A stretch of DNA of 64,000 bases from Lepas anatifera (Eukaryota; Arthropoda; Thecostraca; Lepadidae): positions 3,977,001 through 4,041,000 of the forward strand of contig JAOTON010001526.1 in assembly GCA_034440635.1 (NCBI GenBank), written 5' to 3'. Below the pieces are notes generated by a model. That model was not told where the DNA came from, did no database searches, and saw only the letters and a program-made list of their open reading frames with translations. The position numbers and the translations under genes are program-made. Every line of letters starts with the position of its first letter. Position 1 is the first letter of the stretch. Below, piece after piece: positions 13,001 to 27,300 of this stretch.

Positions 13001-16000
13001 GTTTATTCACTTTCGAAGAGTTCGAATGGATAACATTGTAAACCCCCGCCCCTTTTTGAGCTCCTAGAACCGCCTATGGCCGAAAATAGATCAACATACA
13101 CATCAAATGTCATCCCATTTGGGTGGTGTTAGAACTAAATGCATTTTTGGTGTTAGAACTAAATGCATAGTTACAATGCTTTGTCCCATTCAATGCACAC
13201 ACAACACTAAAATGAACTTGAGTGCGTGTGAACCCCCCCCAATTACGGTACCTGAGCACGCCTATGGCTTCCTATCATCATATAATACACATATGGGATC
13301 AATGCATGGCTATGTTTACCCTTCCCGCACATTCTGTACGCAATATATTTACTTTGGAAGAGTTCGGATGGATAGCATTGTAATCCCCCCATTCTGAGAT
13401 CCTGGAACCCCTATAGCCGAAATTATATCAAAATACACATCAACTGCCATCCTAAATATCAGTAATAGCATTCAAACATTGCAACTGCCGTCAATTCGTA
13501 ACAGACAGATTTATTGTACGACAAACGCAACGCAGGCATAAATGCTCGGCTTCTGGATAAAACCCCCAAATTAGCGAGCCATAGCTCCACCTCTGGCACA
13601 TATGTATATATTTTCAATTTTTCCGAGAACACGCGTTATTTAGTTTTAGGAAAAAGCACAAAATGTCAAGAGCATATATCAAACCGTTTCGGAGATACTA
13701 TGGAAAAATCTGAGGGGTGGGCAGAATCTGACCCCTGTTGGAAATAGGGCTAAAGGGGGAAGGGCAAACCTAACCCTACCGCTACAGCCACTGCTGCTTT
13801 CGAATGAAGAGCGTCCATATTTCTCTACTCATCTTCTTATCGTAGGAGCATGTTCCCGCAAAAGTATAGTATTATGCATTTAAAGATAGGCAAAATATAC
13901 ATTTTAGTTAATATACGAAAACTTCCCGGATAATTTCAACAATACATTCTTACATTGACTCCATTTCCCGCTATCTAGCTTTCAAATGAACACTTTGTTC
14001 GTCAAGTAACAGCAAGCAGCTGAGCACGCCCCTAACTTGGAGATGGCTTGCGTTGGGCTCTTTCTTCTTCCGCAGCGCTAAACCACGTGGCCTTCGCACG
14101 TAGCGTTTCAAAACACGAAGGCCGGCTCACCATCTTGCAGCTAGCAAAGCATCTTGAAAAAGGTGCGCTGCCGCATCCGTGGAGGCACGGCTCGTGGCTA
14201 GTGCTGCGGTTTACTGCAGACCAGCTGCCTGACTGGCCGTTTTTATGGAGCCCGTACAGCCACGTGCTTGGTGTACCTTTCTACCCTGGCTGGCACAAAT
14301 ACTCTGGTCTCAGCAGTGCTCAGTGCTGCCTACCCGCTAACCTTGGCGTGAGTGGGGAGATTCGGACCGGGCCTACCACGCACGAGGCATATGTGCACTG
14401 CACTCTACCTGTTCCAAGGCGCTGTGCAAAGCCTGTATTTGAACTGTTGCTGCAAATATGTTGCATAGTAGAAATTATTTGTTTATTTGTTTTGATAAAA
14501 ACAAATGACGAAACATGTTACGGTCACGAGATATATATCATACAAGTGTTTTGGAGATATTGTGCATCTTTAACCATCACGCTCTTCATGGGTGACTAGA
14601 CTAATTAATGCCCCGATTAACTGTGCATATTTTAGAGTACCAGGCCAAAAACAAGGTTGAAAACATAAAAGCAGGGGCTTAATTTCAACTCCAACGGCCT
14701 TGTGCACAGGTTGAACCGATCGCAGACAAATGCCATGTGCTAATCTCTAACGCCAGCGATTGCGCCCAGCCAGGTCGTGACGGCCTGACGCGGTCGATCG
14801 TTCACAACACCCGTGGGATTTAACCATTTTCACAGGGATCAAGAGGTGGCGTAAGTCCCAATACAACCCGTGGCTGTGTCAACTAAAGTTTGAGGTTGGA
14901 AATCATCCTAAGGCATGGCCTGAAGAGCAAACGGTCAAGGTTTGATCACTTACAATTAGCTAAAAAATTGAGGAAATGCATACAAAATTGAATATAGGTA
15001 AAATACAGATCGCATCTTGGAAATGAATATGAACATTTTACTTTTCACATACTGATTCAATCACTGCTATCACTGCTCCCGAAGCAGTAGGTGTCGTGCG
15101 TTACGTTTCGGCGAATTGTGGACTTCAACTGCCTAAATTTTCGGCAGCAAGGTAAATCATTCACCTTCGTTGCATGTATCACACACTTAAACGCCGCTGT
15201 ATCTATATTCATAAGCACCATCCTTTATGTTTCCTGATGCAATTGTCGCTGGTATGAATGCATTACGTGCAAGATATCCAAATGAACCCCACTGGCAATG
15301 GCGGATACGAGGGGGTTAGGGACTCAATCCCCCCGACATATCAGAGCGCCTAGTAAATACATGGCCGGATACTGATTCAAAGCTGTGGCCGAGGAGCCTC
15401 GAGCCCCTTAAACCCCCCCCCCAATGAAGTTATGAGTCCGCCACTGCCCGCTGGCGTACTGGCGTGAACTGACCAGAAGATACGGGTACTTTGGACCCGC
15501 TTACCGATGGCAATTCTCATTTCGACCAATTTGTGTGGCTGCTTGAAAACGTCTCCTGGGGACAGTCCACAATGTCTTGCTGGTGATTTCCAAATAAACT
15601 GGATATTTAGGCAGATTTATACACTCAATATCATCCTCCAGAAAGTGATAAGTAGATGTTTGAACCAGCTCATTAGCACAGTGTATAATGAAATATTCGG
15701 GCGTGTATCACATCTGTATTGATAACCCCACCCTGCATTGGCGGATCTAGGAAACTTTTGAAGGGGCCAAACCAACGTTGGGGGAGGGGGGGTTAAATTG
15801 ACAAACAATCGAAAAAAACATGGAAGTTTTTTAAGAAAAACGTCTAGAATTTGGTCTTTTGGGGGTCAAAAGATACTATGTGAGGCTTTGGAAGGGGCCA
15901 CGGCCCTGTTGGCTCCCCGTCCCCCGGATCCACCAGTGCCACCCTGTGAATTAATTGGCTTGGATTAGCGGGCGAAGCTCCAAATCGGCTCGGGCTGGTT

Positions 16001-16928
16001 ATGAACTTTCTGCGCCGTGGTGTACCCTACTTGGTATATTTCATCTAGCATTTGTGAGGAGGAGAATGGTGCAGGCAACGCCAGCACTCTCTCCCAAGCA
16101 GTTCTCTCGGGAGAACAATGCACAGTTTCAATCTTCTTGCGAAAAGCTATAGACGTTACGCTAGATGGATGGTAATGTACGCCAGAGTGAGAACACAGCC
16201 CTGATGCAGGCCGGTCAATGCGGCCGCGGCCGCTGTTGCCGACATTTAAAGTGGCCAAGAGGTGATGCTAAACACTGCCCTCGTGCTGAAATGTCCATGC
16301 TAAAATTGCATTCAGTGCTATCTGAAAAGTTTGTGCAACATGCAATAAGTCTTCACACGTTTGACATATACAACATATAGATCATCATTTAACAAGTGTT
16401 TATAAACAATATAGGGATCAGGTGCCAGGAGCCATGTTTGTTTGCTAGCTCTTATGTCTTTTTAGCAGAGTCTTATCAAAGCGACGCCGGCTAGTATTAA
16501 CAATAACGTCCATATTTGTAGGCGAATACCTGAAGAAGGGCGATGCACAGGAAATAGAAATTGGCGAGCCGACGGAACTGCTCGAAAAGGTTCTTCGGCA
16601 GGAACGTCAACAGAGAATACTGGAAAACATCGAAACACACAAACGTGTCAGAGTCGGGCATTCGCAACTAGTTTACGATGGCTGACATAAAATACACCTC
16701 ACCAATCACGCTAAATACCATGAGCGAAGATCCGGGACGTTTGATGTTGCAAATCCTTGCACCTGGCTTAAAGACTGCTGTACCTATAAGCGTGCTAATA
16801 TAAAATCAAGTGGATGATGTTGCACACCACGGAAACCTGATCCAGGACACCCTTGTTTTATTAGTTTTTTTCTTGTCTCTGTGTTTTAGTTCCCATCCCC
16901 CTCTCTCCCCCTCTCTCTCTTCTTTTTT

Positions 16929-16972
<44 letters not shown>

Positions 16973-19900
16973 GTTTCTCTCTCGCTTCCACTTTTCCTGT
17001 CGTTCTAGACCACGTACATACATACATATTTATCGTTACATAATTTTAGCATGAAGAACGATCCAATCTTTCCAGCTTGATATTCTAAGCTACCTATCAT
17101 CGTCCAGTCAGTAATTTCCATCGTTTATCATTAAACGAGGCATCATTGCAAGAATTCCATAAAATCAAAGACAGTCAAATACTGTTAGGTTTGATATAAC
17201 TAGAAATCGTGATGAGTTTGAAATTATGGTACCAATCTTTAATGCTATTACTTACTATTACTTACTATAAAAAAACAAAATTTATGCTAGGTATATCAAG
17301 TTTTACCAGCACAAAGTAGGAAGAATGGATAGTAACCATAGATGATGGCCTAAAGTGACCTCAGTTGACTGAACGATGGCTCACCACTGCTCTAGGTGCC
17401 TCAGGGGCCTCAGGAATTGACTTCACGAGCCTAGCCAAACCTTAGTAACAGTCTGGCGCAAGCTATTGAGGCAGTTCGCCCAAAACTAATTCGGGAACAT
17501 TTGTGTGAGTTCGTGTTGATAAGCGTAAACGGACAGAAGTCGTAAATCAAGTGTCGAAACTTTGCGTCCCCCTCCTTTCGACACCCATAACCCTGGCGCA
17601 GTCAAGCGTCACGTTTTCCTCTATTTTTCCTCAAATGTCCTATTTTTCCCGATGCCACCTAGCCCATGCCCTCCCCAATCGACCTCGTCTGGGTTCGCAA
17701 AAGCTTAGGATTTCCCTGTCGTGACTTCCTTACCACGAAACATTGTTTACCAGTGAAAAGGGTACTTCAAAACGCTCTGAAACATATGGTATCGTTGAAG
17801 TTACTCATTTTTTCCGGCCGAAGTTCGAAGGAAAGCAAGAAAAACCTATGACTGTCATCATGCATTATCTTTTGTAATCTGTATTCACTGAACTAGTTTT
17901 TCGAGTCTCTGTTGGAAACAAACCGCAATAAATTAACAAAATGTCACCGAAAAAAACTAGATGTTCTATGCGCATATCTGTCCAATCTCGCTTAGGTATT
18001 GCTCCTGGACGACTGAAACCGGTCACATATCCCGGCAAAAACTAGTCCTATGGCGTATATTTAACTTCTAGAGCTCTCTGAAAGCGAGTGAAGGTAACCT
18101 CTGCGTTTTTATGTGCCTATTATTCACGGTCATTAAACACATACGTGCTGTTTGTTACATTGATGTTCTGCCTCGCTTAGAGCCCTCAGGAATATTTAGC
18201 CCGATAATCATTGTTTGTTCTTTTAGTTCTGTAATCGACCATTTTGAACCAGGTCCAACTTGTGGAGGGGAGGGCTACTCACTGCTCAGGGTTTTCCGAG
18301 TTGGACAAAAAACAGTGACGCATAGAACGCCACTATACTTGGCTTAGCTTATCCTTAATAAGTTTTGCAAACAAAACAAATCATATCTATGCCATTTCAG
18401 GTCATAGCACAAGGACAGGTCAAGTGACCCCGCTTCAAAAATGTTCACCTTGACAGTTGTGAGCTTATATTTAATGTATTGACCTGATATGGATATCAAA
18501 TAATAGGGCTACTGAGAACTTTAAATCATGGTACCATGATTTTTTTCGTACGAATGACCTGGGCTCAGGTAAGGGCACAAGCTTCTGCATCAGAAATAAA
18601 TGACACCAATGTAAAAAAAGATTTATTTCAGTAGGCAAGACTCACATTAGCATAACATTTTACACATAGTGGTATCTCAGACAGGGGGGGTGGATTTATC
18701 TGTCTTTAGGGCTGCCCAGGTCTTATTGTTGTTCATTTTCAGGCGTGTAAAGTGTGTGAGGGCTAAAACAAACATAATATCATGTTTCATCCCTTTATTT
18801 GGTGCTGATACTGCTTCAAATTCGGGCACGTGTACCCCCAATGATTTTGGGAAACCCACGTCGCTGATCGCAGACCAATTCCAGGTATCTAGTTATAATT
18901 TTTGACCTGGGGTATTCAGGGACAAACCGGTCAAAAATGATGCAATTTGCCACCACCATGTCTAAAAAATATGAAGCTTTGTCTTCATTTTTATTTTGGG
19001 TCCTGAACATAGCTTTGAGAATATTTTCACCCTTCAACCAAAGGTGACCGAGTTAAAGCCCGATGCATTTTTTAGGAGGCCACGATGTAGACACATTTAT
19101 TTCTTCTTATCTCAAAGACACATGACCCCATCATTAAATTTTACACACCATTGAACTCTTCATAAATGAAAGACTTTTCAAAAAACAATGTTATTATTTT
19201 ATATTTTGACGTTTTAATGATGCGATTTTTTGTTTAATGACTTACCATGACCTTAAGGTAGTTCAAAATCACTTTTAAGACACTTCCAAGGTTTTGCTTC
19301 ACATTTTGTGTTTCAGTAAAAAAATAATAATAAAAATGCGTTCTGGCTGAAATTCCGAAATTGACCCCAAAAATATACGTATGTAGCCTATGGGATATGA
19401 ATTCATATATATTCACTGTCTGTAGGAAAAGCTGGGCGAGAAAAAGAAAAAGGGTAAAAATATTAAATAGTGTCATTTAGTTTGAAGTAACTTTAAGTGA
19501 TGGGATTCCATTAACCCGCGCCCCGCCGGGGGTCCGGCGCCACCTTCGCCCCACCGGGGGGCCATCGATGGCCCCCTCTAACTCCGAAAATATGGGCGTT
19601 AGCGCAAATCTGCAAAGTGCAATAAAAAGCTCGCGTAAATTCAGTAAGAAATTACTTTACATGCTTTAGTGCTCAGGTCAATGGTTTGACCTCCAGAGGT
19701 CAAATTAGGTCAAGATCGGCTATTTTCACTCAAATATGGAATGATTAAGCAAACTGGTCATAACTCTTATGTCATTAGAGCTATTGAGGCCTGGCAAAGT
19801 TCATTTGATAGGAAATTGCCAGTACTTTTTCCGCTATGTGGAACGTAAAGACCTCCCGTCAGTGGTTTGACCTCCAGAGGTCACCTCGTGACCTAATATG

Positions 19901-21335
19901 ACCTGAGGTCACGAAAGGTCAAAAAGTGACATTGCCGAATATCAAATAAAAGCCAGTGACAAAACAAACACGATGGTGTTTGTTTCACCGCTCTAGCTTA
20001 ATTAGGTCAAAAGTTATTGTCAAAATACTGTTTTTGACCTCTGGTGACCTTGGATGACCTTGGAAAAGTCAAAGGGTAAATATGACCCCTGGGATCCGTG
20101 AAAGGGTGTCCAAAAACGCTGTTCTGAGCAGTCTGAGTATTTGCAATCATTTTTGTGGCTTTTATATCATGAAACAGGTTTTCCCCATGCTTTTCCAATG
20201 GGAGAGGTCGCCTCGTGACCTGACCTCAGGGCACGAAATCGAAAAATCCCGGATATACACCTTGTAGACCCTAGAGGGGTCATGAAGTGTAGGAAGTTTC
20301 AAATTGATCGACTTCGAAATGTAGAAGAGCTCTTACAGAGCTCTTACAGAGCTCTTACAGAGCTCTAAAGTTGAAGTGAGGTGACCTTGGTTGACCTCGT
20401 CTGGTGACCTGACCTTGGGTGACCCGGGGTAAAAAATTTCAGGGATGATGGGAAAATTATGCAGTGAAAGGTAGAGCCCTCAACCGCGGTGCTGCGCCTC
20501 GTCGTTTTTCTGCTATCCCGGAAAAACCTTAGGGGCCATCGATGGCCCCGGTGGGGCGAGGGTTAAACATCATATCTTGGAATAGCGACTCATTAACAGT
20601 CAATAACAGCGATGAAGAAGTGTTTCTATAAATTCATCGCTTGTTTCATGGACGATGGTGAAATATAAACCTATAAGAAATGGTTCAGTAGGGTTTCAGA
20701 TTTTGGCCGATAACTTCGAAGGGAAGTAACAAAAGCCTTCATTTTGACATCGTTTGTCTAATCTTATCCTTTCAAGCCAACTGATACGCAATGAAAATGA
20801 ATGACTCTCCGCTCGGTAAAACGTTGGTGTCGGAGCGCTTTCGGTTTTTCTGGAAACCCTCGACGGTGAAAATCTTAAAAATTGGCGAAGAGGGGATGAC
20901 ATTTCACTTTTCAATTTTTAAAGTAAAAAATCTCGCGGTTTTCAAACAACGCGTACAAATGGTTATGAAGCGACTTGGGATGACCTTGGATCCGATCATT
21001 TTACTAAAAGTGGCCTTCGTATGCCTAATTCTATTTTTCACGATGAGAGGATTCTATTGATGCCCAAAAGTAAGCTCTAGTTCAGCCCAATCTCAGAAGC
21101 TAGAGTTAACAATTTGTCACTTACATATCACCAGCTGACACTTATTAACTAGTTGAGGCAAACAGTGACAAATATACTTTCGTAAAAATCGCTCACAGGC
21201 TATCCAACATCATGGATTCCAGGATCAAAAGAGCTTTTGGAAAACCCCACGCCCAGCCGAAGGTGGTTCGGAGACTCACTGGAGACGTGGTAAATTTACA
21301 TCCTAATATACATATGTTTATATATATATATTTTT

Positions 21336-21386
<51 letters not shown>

Positions 21387-24300
21387 ATTGCAAAGATCCT
21401 AGGCTTCAACCGTCTTCACTAGATTCAAAGGCTTTAACGATTTAGCCCGTCGAATACCAGTCTACTATTATGATTTGAAATGACAGTGAACGGCCAAGTT
21501 TGCTATTTAAATGTTGTTTAATAGACCAACCCTTCATATCCAGTAGATAAGTTAGTAACAACCGCATTGCTCGTGCGTCGGAACAATTACGAGGAGTCCT
21601 TGAACGACTATAACTCCAGAATTGTTCAGTGTTTTCGGGGGTTACAGCGGCTTAGTAAGCAAGCATGCAACTGTCCTGACGTCCAAAGTAACTAGAAAAC
21701 AGCGACAAAAAAACTCAGAAACGTAGCTCCAATATGGATAATATTTTGTATGCTTAAGTTTTGTGCGAAACCTAGTCTCGTAGCACCATCATTATAATAT
21801 GTTATTGTGGCGTTGAGGACTTTTGCAGCCGCACACTAATTACGGCCTTTCTTATTGGCCCAAGTTAACTTACATTGAAGTATAAATCGGCTCGTTCTTT
21901 CTGTCTTATATGAGAACAGACTGCCAAGACGGATAACTTTAGTAAGTCTAAACTGAAATCCAGAAGCGTTACCAATGGCACAAAAGAAAAGGGCCAGTTA
22001 ATCTTCAACCTTCTGCTGACAAGAAACCCTACCCTCAGCAACCAAAGACTCATCGGATTTGGATTCGCTGTTGCCTTTCGTACCAGCCAGTCACAAAATT
22101 TCCCGATTTCTTTCCAATTATTGCTGAAATCGGGACATATTTGGATGGAAAGTGGTGGGTGAAGTGGGCAGGCTTCCTGCTACCCCAATTCCCCTCCCTG
22201 TTTTTAAGTGTAGGTAAGAATATATCAAGCCTTAACGGGTATTCTGTTAAACAGACCATCAGCTCAATAAATCACCGGTCCACAGCCGCGAGAGTTCCAG
22301 CAGAAACACACAGGTTCGCAAAATGTTACGCAATGCAGCTGAATCGACCTGAAACGCAGCGGGACAGTAACATTGGACGAAAGCACGGTCTGGTAGCTGA
22401 ACCAAAGCGCGAAGCCAGAAACTGAGCCGGAGAAAGGAGGTCGACCATCATTTTTTTTAAAGCTTTTTACGAGAGAAAATATGAACAAGTGTTTCAGGGA
22501 AACAGTTCGCCCTAACATGTGCTCTGCATGCCGGCAGTAAGGCAATAATCAGAAAATATATCTCAGCATGTTCCATGTCTATCTGATTTCTTTCAATCAC
22601 AAGCTTATCTTATTTTTTTACCGAATGAAAAGAAGCAAAATTTCCGTTGTAAATAAGGTAAGAATACGATATAAACGCAGCAACGCTGCTATTTCGCCGC
22701 AATATACACATTAGAGTGACAAGAACGGCACTTTGTAAGTATGTATGTGCTCGATTTGAGGTCAGCCTGGTTTGATGTTTGAGGTTAATATTCACTTTTG
22801 GTGCTAACAAGTAACATTAACAGCGAGAACCAGCAAGACAGAGCCGTACTTTGCATGACGGACAAGACGATAGTGTGGTGGCATGAAATGGCTTAAACTG
22901 AAAACATCATATTACGTAGATTTGGAACGATTCTATGATAGTCAGCACAGCAAAGAAAAGTGCACTGCAGGTTGAAATTAAAGTTGGTTGGAATACACAT
23001 GGCACAAGGGTATTTTACTTATTTTTGCAACGTAAGCTTGCTTTCAAAAGAAGCATTGATTAGAATTAAGTGACGCCAAGAAAAGACAATTTTCTAGCTT
23101 TATCATATCTCCATTCCCTTTAAACCGGAAGTACATCATAAATACTATATATATGATGACAAAGAAATATGGAAAGCCGTTACATTAAACCAAGTTTAGA
23201 AGGATATAGTCACATGTCACAGCGTACGCATGCACATAAATTGCATACTAAACAATGTGTTTGTCTCCCTTCTCAAATTTCGTTCCTCCTGGACTAGCCC
23301 GGATTAGGACTGACGTTAGCTTAGCTTGTTAGACCAGTCACCAGAGATCGAAAAATATGCCAACTCGCCAACAATGTTGGTGACAAAAATAGACAAGACG
23401 GTGACAAAATAGGCAAAATTGGGCTCAGCAGCGTGATGAGTAGAAACTCAGTCTGTCAATATGCTCTTAAAAATATAAAAGCATTGTGATGATCTGACAA
23501 ATAATCCCCTTTTGGGTGCTAAACATCAACATTTTTGGCCACGCATGTTTGTATTCAAATCCGTTGGTGACACTTGGCACTTCTTTTGACCTCTCTGGGA
23601 CCAAAGCAAGCTTGCAGGCAGTACTGCCAGAAAGGAGGCATAGCAGACAAGAGTCCGAGGGGGGATGCCTACCCTGCTCTTACCGTCAGGATCGAGTTGA
23701 GGAGGTAATAGAAGTTGACCAGACGCCGGAATTGTTCAAACAGATTTACAGGGAAAAAGCTCCAGGCCGAGTACTGTAAACAGTTCCAGAAAAAGACCAT
23801 TTACACTACACTTATAGAATACTAGAAGCCAGGATGTTTCCTATAAACCAAAATGTACAAAGAGGCGTCTAAAATTCACAATTTAAAGTGGCAAAAAATA
23901 CACAGCCAGCTCAGACCACGTACACATGAAAACATAAAAAACTCACTTTCGACATATTTACAAACCAAGAGTGCTCAAGCACTCTCGATAAAGCTAAGAA
24001 AAATATTGTTAGGATTTTTGGCTACATTTTATGATGACAATGAGGAGTTCCAATGCATTATGCTTTGTGGAGGCCATTACGGCCTTCCGTCTCACACCAG
24101 CTATACATAATTCACAAGCACAGGGTCCCTCAACATCGGCGTGTGGATCAATTGTTTGCAGGCTACAACAGGTGAGTACTGCTGCCCTCCAGGCAAGGGA
24201 AGCATGCCAAACAGCAGCACTGCTGAGGGCAAGTTAGAGGAAAGTACGAAGTTACGTGGATATTATAATTATTATCGCAAAAAGTAGGTGTGCATTGATG

Positions 24301-27300
24301 GGATAAGAGAGGACATTTTTATCGTAAACACACATTTAGCTTTTCACAGGATCAAATGTTTATTCCACCATTATAGTATTTATCGCTGTTCTTCAGTACA
24401 AATCAATGATTCGCTTGGCGTGTAATAGACTATGTCGGTGACAAAGCCCCACTAACGCCGCCGCACATATTGTTTAACGCACCAGATATCTGATATTTTG
24501 AGCACCGCTCTTTACGGGAGTGATAAAGCATTGCAGAACCACACGCAAATGGAAGGAATAATAATCCACAAACAATATGAGACTGATACTAAAGGAAACA
24601 TTTTTTTCTATTTGGAACTATTTCACAGGCTGTACGCCATTAAAAACATTCGCCACCAGCTTTTGTCGGGTCAAAATATAGCGTTTTCACTGTGGGCAGC
24701 CTTGGTCACGTGTTCGGTCCGCGTTGCCATCTGTTAGGGTTCGGAGCCTCCTGCAAAGAGTGGATATCAGCCGCGGCGGGTTTGATTTTGATAGCCGCGC
24801 GCCGCGAGCACACAAGGCACGCTGATAACGCGGCTCCACCGTCATGGGCGGATCCAAGGGGAGACTCTTCCCCCCCCGATCGACCCTCGCCGTCCCCTGA
24901 ATGAGTCAAGGCACCCACCCCCTCTCCAGGGGATGCAAATATCGGCGCTCCCGCGATAGCATTTGGCGTCCGAGGTGGCGCCCCCTGGTCTGGATGGTAC
25001 CCCCTCGCCCGACCATGTGCCCCTCCCGATTGGAAATCCTGGATCCGCCTATAACCATCGTGCTCCCTTGCAGCTGAACAGCGCAACTACACAATCGCTC
25101 CTTAAAGGGAATGTGGCACCTTGGTCGAATCCTGGAATTTAGTGTAATTAGACGTACTTTTAGTCAAAAATAATGAAACCACTCATGATTTCTCTGAAAT
25201 GTACAATAAGCTCAATATTTGGTTTTTAAAAATACTCCTCTAAAAAAGAAATAAATATCAGCCTGTGGATGATGTCACGATCTGGTAACCACTACCGTAC
25301 TTGAAACGCTTCAAGGGCTTCGATTGGCTGATGCTCATCGTGACGTCAGCATATGTCGTCACACCAGTAGCTCACAACAATGGCCGCCGGCGACGGGGCT
25401 GAGGGGGCTGGTGTCAGGTGGTTTTAGCTTTTTCTACGGAAATATCGAATTCCAAGACAAATGAAATATGGAGTACCGGGTTTTCCGACTTGCTTTAAAA
25501 CTTGGCTATCTCAGGCTAACTTGGCTAATCACGTTGTGAAGGTGCCACATTCCCTTTAAGCCTTGAAAACGCACCAGAAGACATGCGAAAGTCAATACGG
25601 TCGCGTTGACGGGGAAGCTGAGTCAGCTGTATCGGCTTCAGACATCGAAACATTTCTCCTGCCCGGTTTTTATCAGAAGTACGGAGTGACAATTCTACGA
25701 TAAATCGGTATGTTCAGTGATGAGAACTACACCCTAACACCCCATGTTTTGATGATCCCGGGGAGGTTAGAGGGTCAGAACTCCTGGATTTTTGGTCTTC
25801 CATAGGCTATAGGGGCTACTGCCGTGCCAGCGTTAACCCACCCAGGACCCCCGCCCCCTCCACCCTGGATCAAGAGAGATATTCAGCCCTGTTTGTTTGA
25901 TATGGTGATGTCACTATCTTCGATCACCACTCTGCACTTTCAGCGGTTCAAAGCGCAACTGTTGTCTTTTCCTGGTCAGCACTGTGATTTCCATGCATCT
26001 ATTTACTCTTAATACTAAGATTACTAAGATTCTGTGACATAAATACTATCACACAGCCGTATTTTACGGTGACCTCTGATTTCGCTGCGGACGCTCTGGC
26101 AGCCCCACCAAAGGAAGATAAATGAATAACCCTAATTGGGGCTATGCAATGCAAACAAGCTCATTTCTGACATCATATTACCAGAGTGGTTTGAACTGAA
26201 AAAGAGTAGCATTATCTCCCGATTGTGCTGCAGTTTGTTCTTACTTAGAACTTTTCAATATCAACTATCCTCAATTCAGAAATAAGGGACATTCAGAGGT
26301 AAAAGTTCCTATAAATTCGCCTACCAAATCGTTTCACTTTAGTACACGTTTTGAACCTGCAAGACCAAACAAAATCTACCAGATTTTCCTGTGGCTTGCC
26401 CCTCATGAAAACTTGAATAAAACTGCATGGTAGTTACCAGGGTTATCCTTAACACCCGCACTGGGGGGTCTGGCACTCGCGCACTGGAGGGGGCCTGGTG
26501 CCCCTTTCGGAACTGAGAGTTGAAAACGCCTTGTGGTGGGTGGGGGCTTGGTGTCTACATGATGATATTTTTTGCCTAGTATATTTAGGTAACGAGGTCG
26601 TAGGTATATTGGCCATGCTGGGGATCGATTGGTAATGCTGTGATTATGCAGGAAATGGCGGGAATAGCTAAGGCAGACAGGTTCTGGAGAGGTCTAAGAG
26701 GCTCCCCAAACTTTTGGGTAGGTCATTAGGTTTGACCTTAGGTACCATATGGTATACTACTTATTATTTAATTTGACTAACACTGTAGCCACTGTTTGGC
26801 GGGAAATGAGGATTGACCTTTCCCATTTCTTCCTTTTCCCGCGTTGTTTTGTCCGGATTGGCGCTGGTGTCTGTGTTGCCTTCCTTGCCTGTTGCTTTGT
26901 GGTTTGATATTGTTTTGACGTTGCGCGGTGTCTGGCCGCGCGTTTGATCTATGGGTCTGCTTGGCTGTTTGCCTTTGTTTCGTTTTTTGTTAATGTGCCT
27001 TTTCTTTTGTGTCCCAGGGGTGTTAAGCTACTCTTTTTGGACCCGATTATATATTCGGTATCCGGGATTGAAATAAACCGGAGTTAAATCTAATCACTAC
27101 CACACCATTCGAACCTCATTTTTGTGGAAAATAGGCCATCTGAAAATCGGGGCAGATTGTTATTTCCGTAAATATGCATTCTTACATACCAATAAAACTT
27201 TTATAGCCTACTGGGTGGACGATGTATCGAGGTGATGCATATATTCAGGTACTTCACCCGTTTGGAATTCAGGCTCGGACGCGAGTTGAATATTAAAAAT

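Larger units (their letters stand above)
10410..16529 (-). other. Flippase intron between alternative exon 3A and exon 4
   Basis: A 6.1-kb intron. It holds a degraded MITE near 12657-12793, a two-copy tandem duplication (12811-13455), a GC-richer 0.4-kb block with an unassigned ORF (14048-14599) and two hAT-like MITEs (15296-15446, 15736-15938). Confidence 0.55.
16620..23683 (-). other. Intron between the two alternative flippase exons
   Basis: A 7.1-kb interval. It contains a CT microsatellite (16933-16968), a diverged copy of the long palindrome's arm (about 18905-19420), an AGGTCA-rich TTAA element (19511-20566) and a TA microsatellite (21318-21383). No other exon-like block with FEQFRR-type coding was found. 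Confidence 0.55.

Noticed and set aside
14048..14599. Longest non-repeat ORF, 183 codons, plus strand, in a GC-richer block
   Set aside because: No recognisable domain, no splice or start context, and an abrupt change to AT-rich sequence within the ORF. Kept only as an unassigned block.
21212..21287. Plus-strand ATG block ([15 protein letters not shown]) before a GT donor, considered as a first exon
   Set aside because: No downstream partner exon and no known family; it sits in a repeat-rich intron.
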